Source: Spirosomataceae bacterium TFI 002 (GTDB taxonomy: Bacteria > Bacteroidota > Bacteroidia > Cytophagales > Spirosomataceae). From it: 64,000 bases of DNA. The stretch lies in assembly GCA_900230115.1 (NCBI GenBank), contig LT907983.1, positions 62,001 through 126,000 of the forward strand. Direction: 5' to 3'. Position 1 is the first letter of the stretch; each line of letters starts with the position of its first letter. The position numbers were made by a program, and so were the translations under genes. Below are positions 28,287 through 37,053 of this stretch, piece after piece. The notes below the pieces were generated by a model, which was not told the DNA's origin, made no database searches, and saw only the letters and a program-made list of their open reading frames with translations.

Positions 28287-29605
28287 AAAGAATCTTATTC
28301 ATCATACTGCCTTCTCCTAGTCATTATCATGCTTCATTTTCTTTTGCTAAAAAATTGAAAAGTGAAGGAATGCAGATAAGCTATGTTGGAACTCCACATT
28401 TGGAAGAAACTGTGACTAAAGAAGGCTTCCATTTTATGCACTGGCACTATACGTCGGAGTATGTTATCAAAACTTTAAAGGCTTTTTTGGGCGTGTTTTT
28501 AAAAAGTATATCTGACAAGTCCTTGCTAGAAACCAGAAAGGTAGATTACTGGCAAAACATCACAGATGTAAGAAAACTAATTATAGAATCAGGTGCTGAG
28601 CAAATATACCTTGATGAGCATTTATCGGAGTATTATATCTATTTCAATGATTTAAAAGTACAAACAAGAATTCTTTGCACTAAAATATCCTCAAGGAAGT
28701 CAAAGGGAATCCCTCCCATGGATTCGTACTACATTCCTTCCAACAGCTGGATCTCGAATATATACTGCGAAGTACTTTGGAAACTTAAAAACTTGAGAGA
28801 TCAGCGGAAGAAACTTATTCATAGACTCGCATTTATTGGGCAAGATGAAAATAGCTTTTTAAAGGAATATTGTAAAGACAACAAAATTGACTTGAAGTCA
28901 ACGCTAGATTATAAGAATTATTTCTACCCCAGCATTATCGGTCTTGAAAGAGTAATCTTAGGCAATAAGATTTTTGATTACCCATGGAGGAAAGTGCTTC
29001 CTACAGAAAGCTATGAGCTTTATGAGATCACAAGAAATGAGCAAAAGTACATGTCTCCAGCTTATCTTGATTTACTAGAAGAATGGTCAAAGCAAGCAAA
29101 CAACAATAAGCATTTGCTTTATTTCTCATTTGGAACGGTCACTTATAAGGATGAGAATAGAGTTCAAATATTATTGGATAAAATCATCGCAATTGTAAAG
29201 AAAAGAGAAGATTTGGTTTTGGTGATATCAAAGAGTAATTACCAGCACGATTCCATAATTCATCCTAGGATACATAGCTTCCATTATGTCCCACAACTAC
29301 ATTTACTTACTTTTTGTGATTTAATGATCACTCATGGTGGCCATAACTCTATCAAAGAATGTATCCAAAAAAGTGTTAAAATGCTCGTATTCCCGCATAT
29401 GGAAAACAATGACCAACCAGGCAATGCAGCTAGGGTAGAATTCGGAGGGCAAGGATTGATGGGTAAACTTACTAAAGATAGCGTTTCAACTATTTCCACG
29501 AAAATTGAAAAATTACTTTCAATTTATAGGATTGCTAAACCAAAGAAAGAAGCGAATGAAGATGGTTTAGAAACTTTAAAAAACCCTCATTTACAGTGTA
29601 TTTGA
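28283..29605 (+). CDS. GT-B fold glycosyltransferase (UDP-glycosyltransferase/GT1-like)
   Basis: 440 aa, probably cytosolic. The N-terminal Rossmann half begins MKRILFIILPSPSHYHASFSFAKKL, as in macrolide- and UDP-glucuronosyl-type transferases. The C-terminal half has the donor-binding motif LMITHGGHNSIKECIQKSVKMLVFP followed by MENNDQPGNAARVE, the GT1 signature with the conserved HGG and D/N-Q. It overlaps the VKOR fusion by four bases and lies 41 bp before a precursor peptide, so the peptide is a plausible acceptor. A lipid or small-molecule acceptor remains possible. Confidence 0.85.
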   Translation: MKRILFIILPSPSHYHASFSFAKKLKSEGMQISYVGTPHLEETVTKEGFHFMHWHYTSEYVIKTLKAFLGVFLKSISDKSLLETRKVDYWQNITDVRKLIIESGAEQIYLDEHLSEYYIYFNDLKVQTRILCTKISSRKSKGIPPMDSYYIPSNSWISNIYCEVLWKLKNLRDQRKKLIHRLAFIGQDENSFLKEYCKDNKIDLKSTLDYKNYFYPSIIGLERVILGNKIFDYPWRKVLPTESYELYEITRNEQKYMSPAYLDLLEEWSKQANNNKHLLYFSFGTVTYKDENRVQILLDKIIAIVKKREDLVLVISKSNYQHDSIIHPRIHSFHYVPQLHLLTFCDLMITHGGHNSIKECIQKSVKMLVFPHMENNDQPGNAARVEFGGQGLMGKLTKDSVSTISTKIEKLLSIYRIAKPKKEANEDGLETLKNPHLQCI

Positions 29606-29646
29606 TCAAATAGTTAAATAAATTTTTAATTTTAAACATTACAAAC

Positions 29647-29856
29647 ATGAAAAAAATGATTTCGAAGTTCGCAGATTCTCTACTTTCAAGAGAAGAATTG
29701 AAAAGAGTGAAAGGTGGGTATGGCGGTTCATGTCATGCTCAAACATCAGTTCAGGGTCAAACCTTCCAGGGAACTATGGCTGAAGTTCAAAATTTTGCAG
29801 CAAACTCAGGTCTTCACTGGTGTTGTGACAGTTGTGGCTCAGCTAGTTGGATGTAA
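29647..29856 (+). CDS. Double-glycine-leader precursor peptide 1
   Basis: 69 aa precursor. Residues 1-24 form the leader, ending LSREELKRVKGG, the site for C39 peptidases; the 45-residue core starts YGGSCHAQ. The core has four Cys (C5, C35, C36, C39 of the core) and ends HWCCDSCGSASWM. The WCCxSC motif is shared with precursor 2. The core is rich in Gly, Ser, Gln and Ala with few charges, as in bacteriocin-like peptides. The 29-bp leader (ttttaattttaaacattacaaa) also resembles that of precursor 2. A perfect palindrome follows the stop. Confidence 0.88.
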   Translation: MKKMISKFADSLLSREELKRVKGGYGGSCHAQTSVQGQTFQGTMAEVQNFAANSGLHWCCDSCGSASWM

Positions 29857-29862
29857 TTTAGG

Positions 29863-29900
29863 AAAATCAAAATGAAGGCAATTGCCTTCATTTTGATTTT
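29863..29900 (+). terminator. 38-bp perfect palindrome after precursor 1
   Basis: AAAATCAAAATGAAGGCAA is followed at once by its exact reverse complement. The RNA would form a long stem ending in TTTT, 7 bases after the precursor stop and 30 before the TlpA-like gene, so it may act as a partial terminator or as a 3' stabiliser giving more precursor than TlpA message. Confidence 0.7.
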
Positions 29901-29930
29901 AAATATTAGATGAATCTTAATTAAAAAAAT

Positions 29931-31406
29931 ATGAAAAATATTCTACTCGTTCTTACAATAATTCTGTTGACAGGATGTTGGAAATCAACTGAAGATCAAA
30001 AGAATGAGGCAAGTTTAAATGACTCTGATTCTACAGGTACAATAACAATAATCTTTAATAAAGTCGATGAATTCGTAAAAGAAATACCAGTAACTGAAAC
30101 TATTAAAATCTCATTAAACGATCCTGTAGTTTCATACGGAGAATTCAATAATTTGAATTATTTTGAACCTCAAATAGGCCTTGATACATTACTAATCAAA
30201 AGCAACCAAGCATACGTCTATTTAAATCATACAATTGGTTTTAATTATGAGCACAATTTTGTTTTAAAAACTGGAAAAACCTATTTTATAAAGTATGATG
30301 GAGAAAACCCATATGTAGATAAAACTGATGATAAGACCTTTAACAACTTAGATTTCTTGTTAAACAAGCAATACCAAGGCTTATACTCCAATCCGGTTAG
30401 TGGCTTTTTTAGAGATTTAACCTTTAGTTATTTAGTAGATAAAAAAAAGAGAGTTGGAACCTTAAAAAGCAGTTATGAAAATGCAAAAAAAAATATAAAT
30501 AAGGAGTTTCAATTATTAGATTCACTCAATACTATTGGACAATGGAGTACTCATGCATTGGAATATTATACTCAAAGAAATACGGCGAAAAGACTTAAAA
30601 ATGAACTTGATGCTAACATTCTAATAGCCAAAGATCGGCTGAGAGATGAATTAAATGAATTATCCATTGCAAGTCGCTATAAGGAGCAGTTGCTGAAAAA
30701 GGTTTGTTCGACTTATATTTATAGTTTGCTTAAAAAGGTAAACTACGAGGACGGAATAAATCGGGACTACAGCGATGTCTTCTTTTCAATTGATTCCAGT
30801 GGTATTTTCAACCAAACAGACAAGCGGTTTCTTTTAAATAATATCGTTCATTTGGCCAGACTTAATTCAGTAAATGAGTTTACAACCTTAGAAGAAGCAT
30901 TCAATAAAATATTTGAAAAGAAATATGACAATCCATCTCAGCCAATTGTTGATAAGAAAGACAAGGGACTAGATTCGAGTGATTTACTTTTAAAAAACGA
31001 ACTAGACGAATCCTTTTCTCTAAATAACATATTGAAAAGTGGTAATGCCAAATTGTATTATGTAGATGTGTGGGCTAGTTGGTGTGGGCCATGCCGTAAA
31101 GAAATACCCAAATCTTTAGAATTATCGAATAAATACAAAGACCTCGGTGTAATCTTTTTATACTTATCCATTGATGACAACATTAAAAACTGGAAAAAAG
31201 CCCTAATTTCAGAAGGCATGAAAGGAAATGTAAATAGTTTTATAGCACCTTCATTTAATGAAACATTATTTGCCAAAAAGTTTAAAATCTCTTCTATTCC
31301 ACGTTATTTAATCTTTGACTCAAAAGGAAATCTTATTATCGATGATGCAATTAGACCGTCTGCTCCGAAGTTTGATGAGCTTATAAATAGTTTGTTGGAA
31401 AATTAG
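29931..31406 (+). CDS. TlpA-like thiol-disulfide oxidoreductase lipoprotein 1
   Basis: 491 aa lipoprotein (signal ILLTGC, Cys16). Residues ~17-350 are an all-new N-terminal region without catalytic motif, containing a helical stretch (SYENAKKNINKEFQLLDSL...) and one Cys. The C-terminal thioredoxin domain has WASWCGPC with Cys385 and Cys388 and a cis-Pro ISSIPRYLIFD. It is paired with precursor 1 and has a parallel in the gene after precursor 2, so it probably reduces, isomerises or otherwise handles the peptide's cysteines in the periplasm, or gives self-protection. Confidence 0.85.
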   Translation: MKNILLVLTIILLTGCWKSTEDQKNEASLNDSDSTGTITIIFNKVDEFVKEIPVTETIKISLNDPVVSYGEFNNLNYFEPQIGLDTLLIKSNQAYVYLNHTIGFNYEHNFVLKTGKTYFIKYDGENPYVDKTDDKTFNNLDFLLNKQYQGLYSNPVSGFFRDLTFSYLVDKKKRVGTLKSSYENAKKNINKEFQLLDSLNTIGQWSTHALEYYTQRNTAKRLKNELDANILIAKDRLRDELNELSIASRYKEQLLKKVCSTYIYSLLKKVNYEDGINRDYSDVFFSIDSSGIFNQTDKRFLLNNIVHLARLNSVNEFTTLEEAFNKIFEKKYDNPSQPIVDKKDKGLDSSDLLLKNELDESFSLNNILKSGNAKLYYVDVWASWCGPCRKEIPKSLELSNKYKDLGVIFLYLSIDDNIKNWKKALISEGMKGNVNSFIAPSFNETLFAKKFKISSIPRYLIFDSKGNLIIDDAIRPSAPKFDELINSLLEN

Positions 31407-31602
31407 TTTTATGTACTTTTTCGGCCTTTGGGTTCTTTATGTTCTCCATTTGAATTATGAATTCTAGCTAAAACTACTTTTAATTATGTCTTTTGTCTTT
31501 GAAGGTTTTGTAACAACACTTTTAGAGTCAAGTTTTTGCTACCAGTTGGATGAGATAAGCCTTGTTTTCTTATTTGTATCAGTTAATTTTTTCAAAAGTC
31601 CG

Positions 31603-31652
31603 CTTGAACAAACATTATTACTTTATTATTACTAAAATAATAATTGTTCAAG
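31603..31652. promoter_or_regulatory. 50-bp dyad with AT motif copy 2, upstream of the exporter gene
   Basis: CTTGAACAA (31603-31611) and TTGTTCAAG (31644-31652) are exact inverted repeats enclosing the 18-nt motif ATTATTACTTTATTATTA (31614-31631) and a further ATTATTA / TAATAAT dyad. It lies 50 bp before the exporter ATG. It may be an operator, or a hairpin in the 5' leader. The rest of the gap 31407-31602 shows no credible gene. Confidence 0.5.
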
Positions 31653-31701
31653 TGGTTTTTATTGATTTTTGAACTTAAACATCTTGAATTTCAAGTATTC
31701 A

Positions 31702-33894
31702 ATGAAGAAGTTCTCCCACTTACAGCAAATGGACGCCATGGATTGCGGGCCTACGTGTTTGCGTATGGTTGCGAAGCAACTGGGGAGGAATTTTTCTGCA
31801 CAGCAATTGCGTACTGCGGCGGAGATTGGCAAAGATGGGGTAAACTTGCTCGGTATAGCAAAAGCAGCAGAGAAAATAGGCCTAAAAACACTGGCAGTAA
31901 AGGTGAGTCTAGAGCGGCTAGTGGCGGAGGCTCCTATGCCATGTATTGTCCACTGGGCTCAAAATCACTTTGTGGTCGTATATAAAGCCACCAATAAAAA
32001 AGTATATGTTGCCGACCCTGCAAAGGGTTTATTAACATATACTCACAAGGAATTTAGCTCTCAATGGGTAACAACCCTTGTAGATGGGGAGCAAACAGGA
32101 ATAGCCCTTTTGCTAGAAACTACACCTGCTTTTTTCAATACAGATAACGAGGAAAAGTACACTGGTAAGAGTCTTGCTTCATTCTTCCAGTATTTTATCA
32201 GGTATAAGTCCTTGGTAATGCAATTGGGTTTTGGCTTGCTGGCAGGGTCTACCATACAGCTTATCATGCCTTTTCTTACCCAAGGTGTGGTGGATACGGG
32301 TATCCAAACTCGTAATCTCAATTTTATTTACATTGTATTAGCAGCTCAGCTCATGCTCTTTGCAGGTCGTATGTCAATAGATTTTTTAAGGTCTTGGATT
32401 CTGCTTCATATTAGTACTAGAATCAACCTTTCCATTTTATCCGATTTTCTGAGCAAGCTGCTCAAGCTGCCTGTTTCGTATTTTGAGAGTAAGCAAACTG
32501 GAGATATCATGCAAAGGATAGGCGATCACAGGCGAATAGAGTCGTTTCTTACTGGTACTTCGCTCAATGTGCTGTTTTCTATGTTCAATTTGGTAATTTT
32601 TAGCTTTGTATTGGCCTATTATCACCTTACTATTTTTGGTGTGTTTGTGGCTGCATCTGTGCTGTATTCCGTTTGGATTGTGTTGTTTTTACGATATAGA
32701 AAAGTATTGGACAATAAGCGATTTGCTCTTTCATCTCAAAACCAAAGTTCGCTAATCTCTCTCGTGCAAGCTGTGCCAGAGCTAAAACTTAACAATGCCA
32801 CCATGCGAAAACGCTGGGATTGGGAGAATATCCAAGTAAAACAATTCAAGCTTAGCATGAAGTCGCTCGCCTTGCAACAATATCAACAAGTGGGAGCTTT
32901 ATTTATCAATGAAGGCAAAAACATCTTTATCACTTTTGTGGCTGCCACAGCAGTAGTAAATGGCCAAATGACGCTTGGAGCCATGATGGCAATACAATAC
33001 ATTATAGGTCAACTCAATAGCCCAGTGGAGCAACTAGTAGGTTTTATACAGCACTTGCAAGATGCTAAACTCAGCCTAGAGCGACTCAATGAAGTTCACG
33101 AAATGGAAGAAGAAGAACCAGCAGGTAAAACTTTCATTCACTCCCTCCCATCGGATAAAAGTATCAATATTGAAAATCTTAACTTCACTTATCCTGGTGC
33201 AGGTAATGAGCCAGTATTGAGCGATATTAACTTGCATATTCCTGAGGGGAAGGTAACTGCCATTGTAGGTAGTAGCGGAAGCGGTAAAACAACGCTTTTA
33301 AAATTACTCCTCAAATTTGTGCAAGCCCAAAAAGGACAAATTAGAATTGGCTCTACCCAGCTAAATGCAATCTCACATGATTTCTGGCGAATGCAATGTG
33401 GTACTGTGATGCAAGATGGCTATGTTTTTAGTGATTCTATTGCCAATAACATCACCATCAGCGATGAAAATCCTGACTTACATAAGCTCATGCATGCCGT
33501 AAAAGTGGCTAATATTCAGGAATTTATAGAAGAACTTCCGCTCTCCTATAATACAAAGATCGGAAGCGAAGGAAACGGAATTTCACAAGGCCAAAAACAA
33601 CGCTTATTCATCGCAAGAGCGGTGTACAAAGACCCCGAGTACTTATTTTTTGATGAGGCAACCAATGCCCTAGATGCAGAGAATGAAAGAGTAATCATGG
33701 ATAACCTAGAGGAGTTCATGAGAGGAAAAACCGTAATTGTAGTTGCACACAGGCTCAGCACCGTTAAAAATGCGGATCAAATCATAGTTTTGGAAAAAGG
33801 AAAAGTTGTGGAAATAGGCACACATGCTGAATTAAGTTTTGCAAAAGGGAGGTATTTTGATTTGGTGAAGAATCAGTTGGAGTTGGCGGTTTAG
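31702..33894 (+). CDS. Peptidase-containing ABC transporter (C39 peptidase-exporter)
   Basis: Inner-membrane exporter that removes Gly-Gly leaders, 730 aa from the ATG at 31702; a frame open 33 bases further upstream lacks family similarity. The C39 peptidase has Gln9, catalytic Cys15 (MDCGPTCLRMV), His89 (AQNHFVVV) and Asp105 (VADP). About six membrane helices follow (residues ~155-440), then the ATPase: Walker A GSSGSGKTTLLKLL, Walker B YLFFDEATNALD and H-loop VAHRLS. The ATPase signature is SQGQKQR, a natural variant of LSGGQ in this group. It should cleave both VKGG and LKGG leaders. Confidence 0.94.
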   Translation: MKKFSHLQQMDAMDCGPTCLRMVAKQLGRNFSAQQLRTAAEIGKDGVNLLGIAKAAEKIGLKTLAVKVSLERLVAEAPMPCIVHWAQNHFVVVYKATNKKVYVADPAKGLLTYTHKEFSSQWVTTLVDGEQTGIALLLETTPAFFNTDNEEKYTGKSLASFFQYFIRYKSLVMQLGFGLLAGSTIQLIMPFLTQGVVDTGIQTRNLNFIYIVLAAQLMLFAGRMSIDFLRSWILLHISTRINLSILSDFLSKLLKLPVSYFESKQTGDIMQRIGDHRRIESFLTGTSLNVLFSMFNLVIFSFVLAYYHLTIFGVFVAASVLYSVWIVLFLRYRKVLDNKRFALSSQNQSSLISLVQAVPELKLNNATMRKRWDWENIQVKQFKLSMKSLALQQYQQVGALFINEGKNIFITFVAATAVVNGQMTLGAMMAIQYIIGQLNSPVEQLVGFIQHLQDAKLSLERLNEVHEMEEEEPAGKTFIHSLPSDKSINIENLNFTYPGAGNEPVLSDINLHIPEGKVTAIVGSSGSGKTTLLKLLLKFVQAQKGQIRIGSTQLNAISHDFWRMQCGTVMQDGYVFSDSIANNITISDENPDLHKLMHAVKVANIQEFIEELPLSYNTKIGSEGNGISQGQKQRLFIARAVYKDPEYLFFDEATNALDAENERVIMDNLEEFMRGKTVIVVAHRLSTVKNADQIIVLEKGKVVEIGTHAELSFAKGRYFDLVKNQLELAV

Positions 33895-34010
33895 TCTTAC
33901 TTAGCATTCGGCTTTCAGCTGGTGGCTTTCGGCCTTTTAAAATTTGTGAGTTGGGGAAGTTGTGAGTTGGGAATTAGGCAATAGGGAGGAGAAAGGAATT
34001 AAGTAGAACC

Positions 34011-34032
34011 CTTCGACTCAGCTCAGGGCGAG
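34011..34032 (+). repeat. REP-like short repeat, left copy
   Basis: CTTCGACTCAGCTCAGGGCGAG. Its reverse-complement partner at 34132-34153 is 16/22 identical. The gap 33895-34201 otherwise holds low-complexity GC-skewed repeats (GGCTTTC, GTGAGTTGGG) and no gene. Confidence 0.5.
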
Positions 34033-34131
34033 TGGAACAAGGGAATAGGTTTTAAGACAAAGGGAATGTCAAGGGCATCGAGTTTAGCCGAAATGCGGTA
34101 AGCTGGTGAATGGAAATAAAACTTCGTGATT

Positions 34132-34153
34132 CTTGAACTGAGCATGGTCGAAG
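34132..34153 (-). repeat. REP-like short repeat, right inverted copy
   Basis: On the minus strand it reads CTTCGACCATGCTCAGTTCAAG, matching the left copy at CTTCGAC, GCTCAG and AG. Together the two form an inverted pair 99 bp apart, the layout of bacterial interspersed mosaic elements. Confidence 0.5.
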
Positions 34154-34201
34154 TTTGGTGTCCTTTTAGCGAAAAAAAATAACGGAGAAGAAATCAAAAA
34201 A

Positions 34202-35641
34202 GTGAAAGAAAAGGAAGGTAACAACATTTCGGAGAAGCTCCTTAGGACAGACATCATGTCTCTGCTCGGAGGAAAAGGACTGCCTCAGAAAGACGGTTTC
34301 TTTATTAATCCTTCACCTCCTGTAAAACCACCCAAAGTTGAAGTCAGCCAAGACGACAATCATAGACCTCGTGTTCCAGAACTCATCAATAACCAAGTAG
34401 ATGAGGTATTAAACAAACCGCCACAATGGCTTGTGAGATGGGGAACAGGAATATTTCTAGGTATTTTGTGCTTACTTATAGGCATTACTTGGTTTGTAAA
34501 ATATCCTGATTTGGTGACATCTGGTATTAGCTTAAAATCTGTAAATCAGCCTAAACCCATCATAGCGAAAAATGGTGGAAGGCTAGAAAAGCTTTTTGTA
34601 GCAAATGGTGAAATAGTAAATAAAAACCATTTACTCGCTTTTTTTGAAAGTACGGCGAAACATGAGGAAGTTCTAGCATTGGACAAGGAAATAGCCACTT
34701 TGGTTACTTATGCCAATGAGGAGAACCTTTCTAAAATTCATTCGGCTCAGATTCCCAATTTCTTCTCACTTGGAGAAATGCAACGATCATATCAAGTATT
34801 TCAACAAGCTTTAGTAGCTTCTAAAACTTCCTTGATTAATGGTACACTCGTTCAAAAGAAAAGTACCGTCTCCAAGGACATTGGTATTTACAATGTGATG
34901 AATGAAAATGCCTTGAATCAACTCAAACTGCAAGCCAAGGATTTAGAACTAAGTAAACAAGAATGGGATTCCAAAAAGCGACTTCAAGAGAAAGGGTTTG
35001 TAGCAATGGTTGATGTGACAAATGCAGAGAGCCAATACCTCAGTAAACTTCAAGCTTATGAGCAGTCAAAAGCCAACCTTGAAAACACCAAGATGAGCAA
35101 AAATCAAAAGTTTCAAGAGATTTTGGAATTAGACAAAACAATAGACGAACAAAAAAACGGGCTTTTTCAAGCGATCTATACCCTCAAAAGTGAAATTGAG
35201 GCTTGGAAACAGCAATATGTGGCCTATGCACCAAGCAAAGGCAAGGTGAATTACCTAGCCGATATTCAGGAAAACCAACAATTGAAACCAAGTCAAGAAC
35301 TGCTTTATGTATTGCCAGAGGATTCAGATTTCTATGGAGAAATGAAAGTTGGTCAGTTTAACTTTGGGAAAGTAAAAAAAGGACAAGATGTAATTGTGAA
35401 ACTCCAAAGTTACCCTTATCAAGAATTTGGAACAGTAAGGGGCCGATTGGAATATATTTCAGAAATCCCATCCGATACGACCTATTTGCTCAAAATCGCC
35501 TTCCCAAATGGTTTAATTACTTCGTCTAATCAACCGCTTAACTTTAGAAATGGTATGGCTGGAACTGGCGAAATTGTAACTGAAGACCTTCGGCTTATGG
35601 AAAAGTTGATTTTCAACGTGAAAAAATCATTTGTACGATGA
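34202..35641 (+). CDS. HlyD-family membrane fusion protein of the peptide exporter
   Basis: Periplasmic adaptor of 479 aa. It starts at a GTG at 34202; an internal ATG at 34256 (MSLLGGKG) is an alternative. One membrane helix (RWGTGIFLGILCLLIGITWFV) is preceded by a ~75-residue cytosolic part, followed by a lipoyl-like half (PIIAKNGGRLEKLFVANGEIV), a long helical hairpin with SKQEWDSKKRLQEKGFVAMVDVTNAESQYLSKL, the second lipoyl half and a C-terminal beta-barrel. It links the ABC exporter to TolC and overlaps the tolC-like gene by four bases (ATGA). Confidence 0.9.
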   Translation: MKEKEGNNISEKLLRTDIMSLLGGKGLPQKDGFFINPSPPVKPPKVEVSQDDNHRPRVPELINNQVDEVLNKPPQWLVRWGTGIFLGILCLLIGITWFVKYPDLVTSGISLKSVNQPKPIIAKNGGRLEKLFVANGEIVNKNHLLAFFESTAKHEEVLALDKEIATLVTYANEENLSKIHSAQIPNFFSLGEMQRSYQVFQQALVASKTSLINGTLVQKKSTVSKDIGIYNVMNENALNQLKLQAKDLELSKQEWDSKKRLQEKGFVAMVDVTNAESQYLSKLQAYEQSKANLENTKMSKNQKFQEILELDKTIDEQKNGLFQAIYTLKSEIEAWKQQYVAYAPSKGKVNYLADIQENQQLKPSQELLYVLPEDSDFYGEMKVGQFNFGKVKKGQDVIVKLQSYPYQEFGTVRGRLEYISEIPSDTTYLLKIAFPNGLITSSNQPLNFRNGMAGTGEIVTEDLRLMEKLIFNVKKSFVR

Positions 35642-36921
35642 GAATTTTTCTTTTCTTATTGTTTCTATTATTTAGCTTTATTACCAAAGCCCAAAAAGGC
35701 ATGTCACTAGAGGATTGTATCAACTATGCATACGAGCACAGCCCTATTGTGAAACAAAGTACAATTAACCTCGAAAAAAGTGACAATAGTCTTGAACGAT
35801 CAAAAAAAGCCTTTTTCCCCACCATTTCAACAGGTTTCTCACAAGGATTAAACTCTGGTCGTAGTATTGATCCATTTACAAATGATTTTGTACAACGGAC
35901 TATCGCTTCCAACTCTTATTCTGTAGGTTCGAATCTTGCGATTTTCAATGGTTTTGCAAACAAGTACCAGATTGAACTTAACGAACAGAACTTCGCTACA
36001 AGTAAGCTAGAAATTGAAAGGGTAAAGTTTGACTTAGGTAACAATGTTACTATTGCCTACATGAATGTACTCATGGCCCAAGAATTGGAACAGTTTAACA
36101 CTGAGAACAAAGAACTCTTAAAGGTAGAACTGGCAAGAGTATTGGCACTTGTAAAAGAAGGACAGTTACCCAAAACTGACATCATAGACATGAACGCAAG
36201 AATGGCTTCATTGGACTATGAAATCACAAGTGCACAACAAGCTATCAAGAATTCAAAACTTTCACTTGCGAGATTGATGTATTTCAATGATTTTGAGCAG
36301 CTTTCAATTAAATCCATTCCACTGAATAGGGATAGTTTTAAAACACAACCCGAAAACAAATTGATTGCTATTCAGAAACTCCCTGCTTACAAAATTGCAT
36401 TTCAAGGTCTCCAAAATGCCAACATAGCCATGAAACTTGCACAAACTGAAAAATTGCCAAGTGTTTCTCTAAATGTTGGTTTGGGTACAGGTTATTCCAG
36501 TGTGGCTGCAAACGAAACCCCGTATTTTAACCAAATTGGTAGAAATTTCAATCAATCTGGACGCTTGAGCATCAATTTCCCAATCTTTACAAATGGTCAA
36601 ATAAAATACAAAACCCAAGAAGCAAAGCTAGACAAATTAATAGCCGAAAGTCAAATAAATCAAACGAGGTTTGAACTCACCCAAGAAGTACAAGAAGCTA
36701 TTTTACTAGTAGAGGCGGCTCAAGCAAAATACAAGAGTGCTATTATTCAACTAGAAGCTCAAAACGCTTCGTTAAATGCTGCTAAAGAACGTTTTTTTGA
36801 AGGTTTAATCAATAGCATAGAACTTAATACGGTGCAACAAGCTGTCAACAAAGCAAACTCCGATCTTATCATTAGTAAATACGAATATTACTTCAGAGGG
36901 TTAGTTTTGGAGAGGTATTGA
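35638..36921 (+). CDS. TolC-family outer-membrane efflux protein
   Basis: Outer-membrane channel of 427 aa with a signal peptide (MRIFLFLLFLLFSFITKAQ). The two repeated helical halves are visible: LEDCINYAYEHSPIVKQSTINLEKSDNSLERSKKAFFPTIS near the start and LAQTEKLPSVSLNVGLGTGYSSV in the second half, with the strand segments SINFPIFTNGQIKYK. It completes the ABC-HlyD-TolC route and is the last gene of that operon. No terminator-like hairpin follows within 20 bp. Confidence 0.92.
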   Translation: MRIFLFLLFLLFSFITKAQKGMSLEDCINYAYEHSPIVKQSTINLEKSDNSLERSKKAFFPTISTGFSQGLNSGRSIDPFTNDFVQRTIASNSYSVGSNLAIFNGFANKYQIELNEQNFATSKLEIERVKFDLGNNVTIAYMNVLMAQELEQFNTENKELLKVELARVLALVKEGQLPKTDIIDMNARMASLDYEITSAQQAIKNSKLSLARLMYFNDFEQLSIKSIPLNRDSFKTQPENKLIAIQKLPAYKIAFQGLQNANIAMKLAQTEKLPSVSLNVGLGTGYSSVAANETPYFNQIGRNFNQSGRLSINFPIFTNGQIKYKTQEAKLDKLIAESQINQTRFELTQEVQEAILLVEAAQAKYKSAIIQLEAQNASLNAAKERFFEGLINSIELNTVQQAVNKANSDLIISKYEYYFRGLVLERY

Positions 36922-36938
36922 GTGTTATAAGAAAAAAG

Positions 36939-36956
36939 ATTATTACATTATTATTA
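36939..36956 (+). promoter_or_regulatory. 18-nt AT-rich motif, copy 3 (upstream of precursor 2)
   Basis: ATTATTACATTATTATTA differs from copies 1 and 2 by one base. It is 98 bp before the precursor-2 ATG. A TTATC/GATAA dyad begins next to it. The leader near the ATG (tttaaacaattacaaaaatg) resembles that of precursor 1. Confidence 0.5.
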
Positions 36957-37053
36957 TCTTTTTGATAAAATCTAAGAAAATTGTTTAAAATCTTTGTCAC
37001 TGAAGTTTGATCAACCTTCTACATTAAAATTTTAACTTTAAACAATTACAAAA

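Noticed and set aside
31486-31635. 49-codon frame in the gap before the exporter gene (MSFVFEGFVTTLLESSF...)
   Set aside because: It runs into the AT motif and dyad, ends in LLLYYY from low-complexity DNA, has no leader or family feature, and lacks any RBS.
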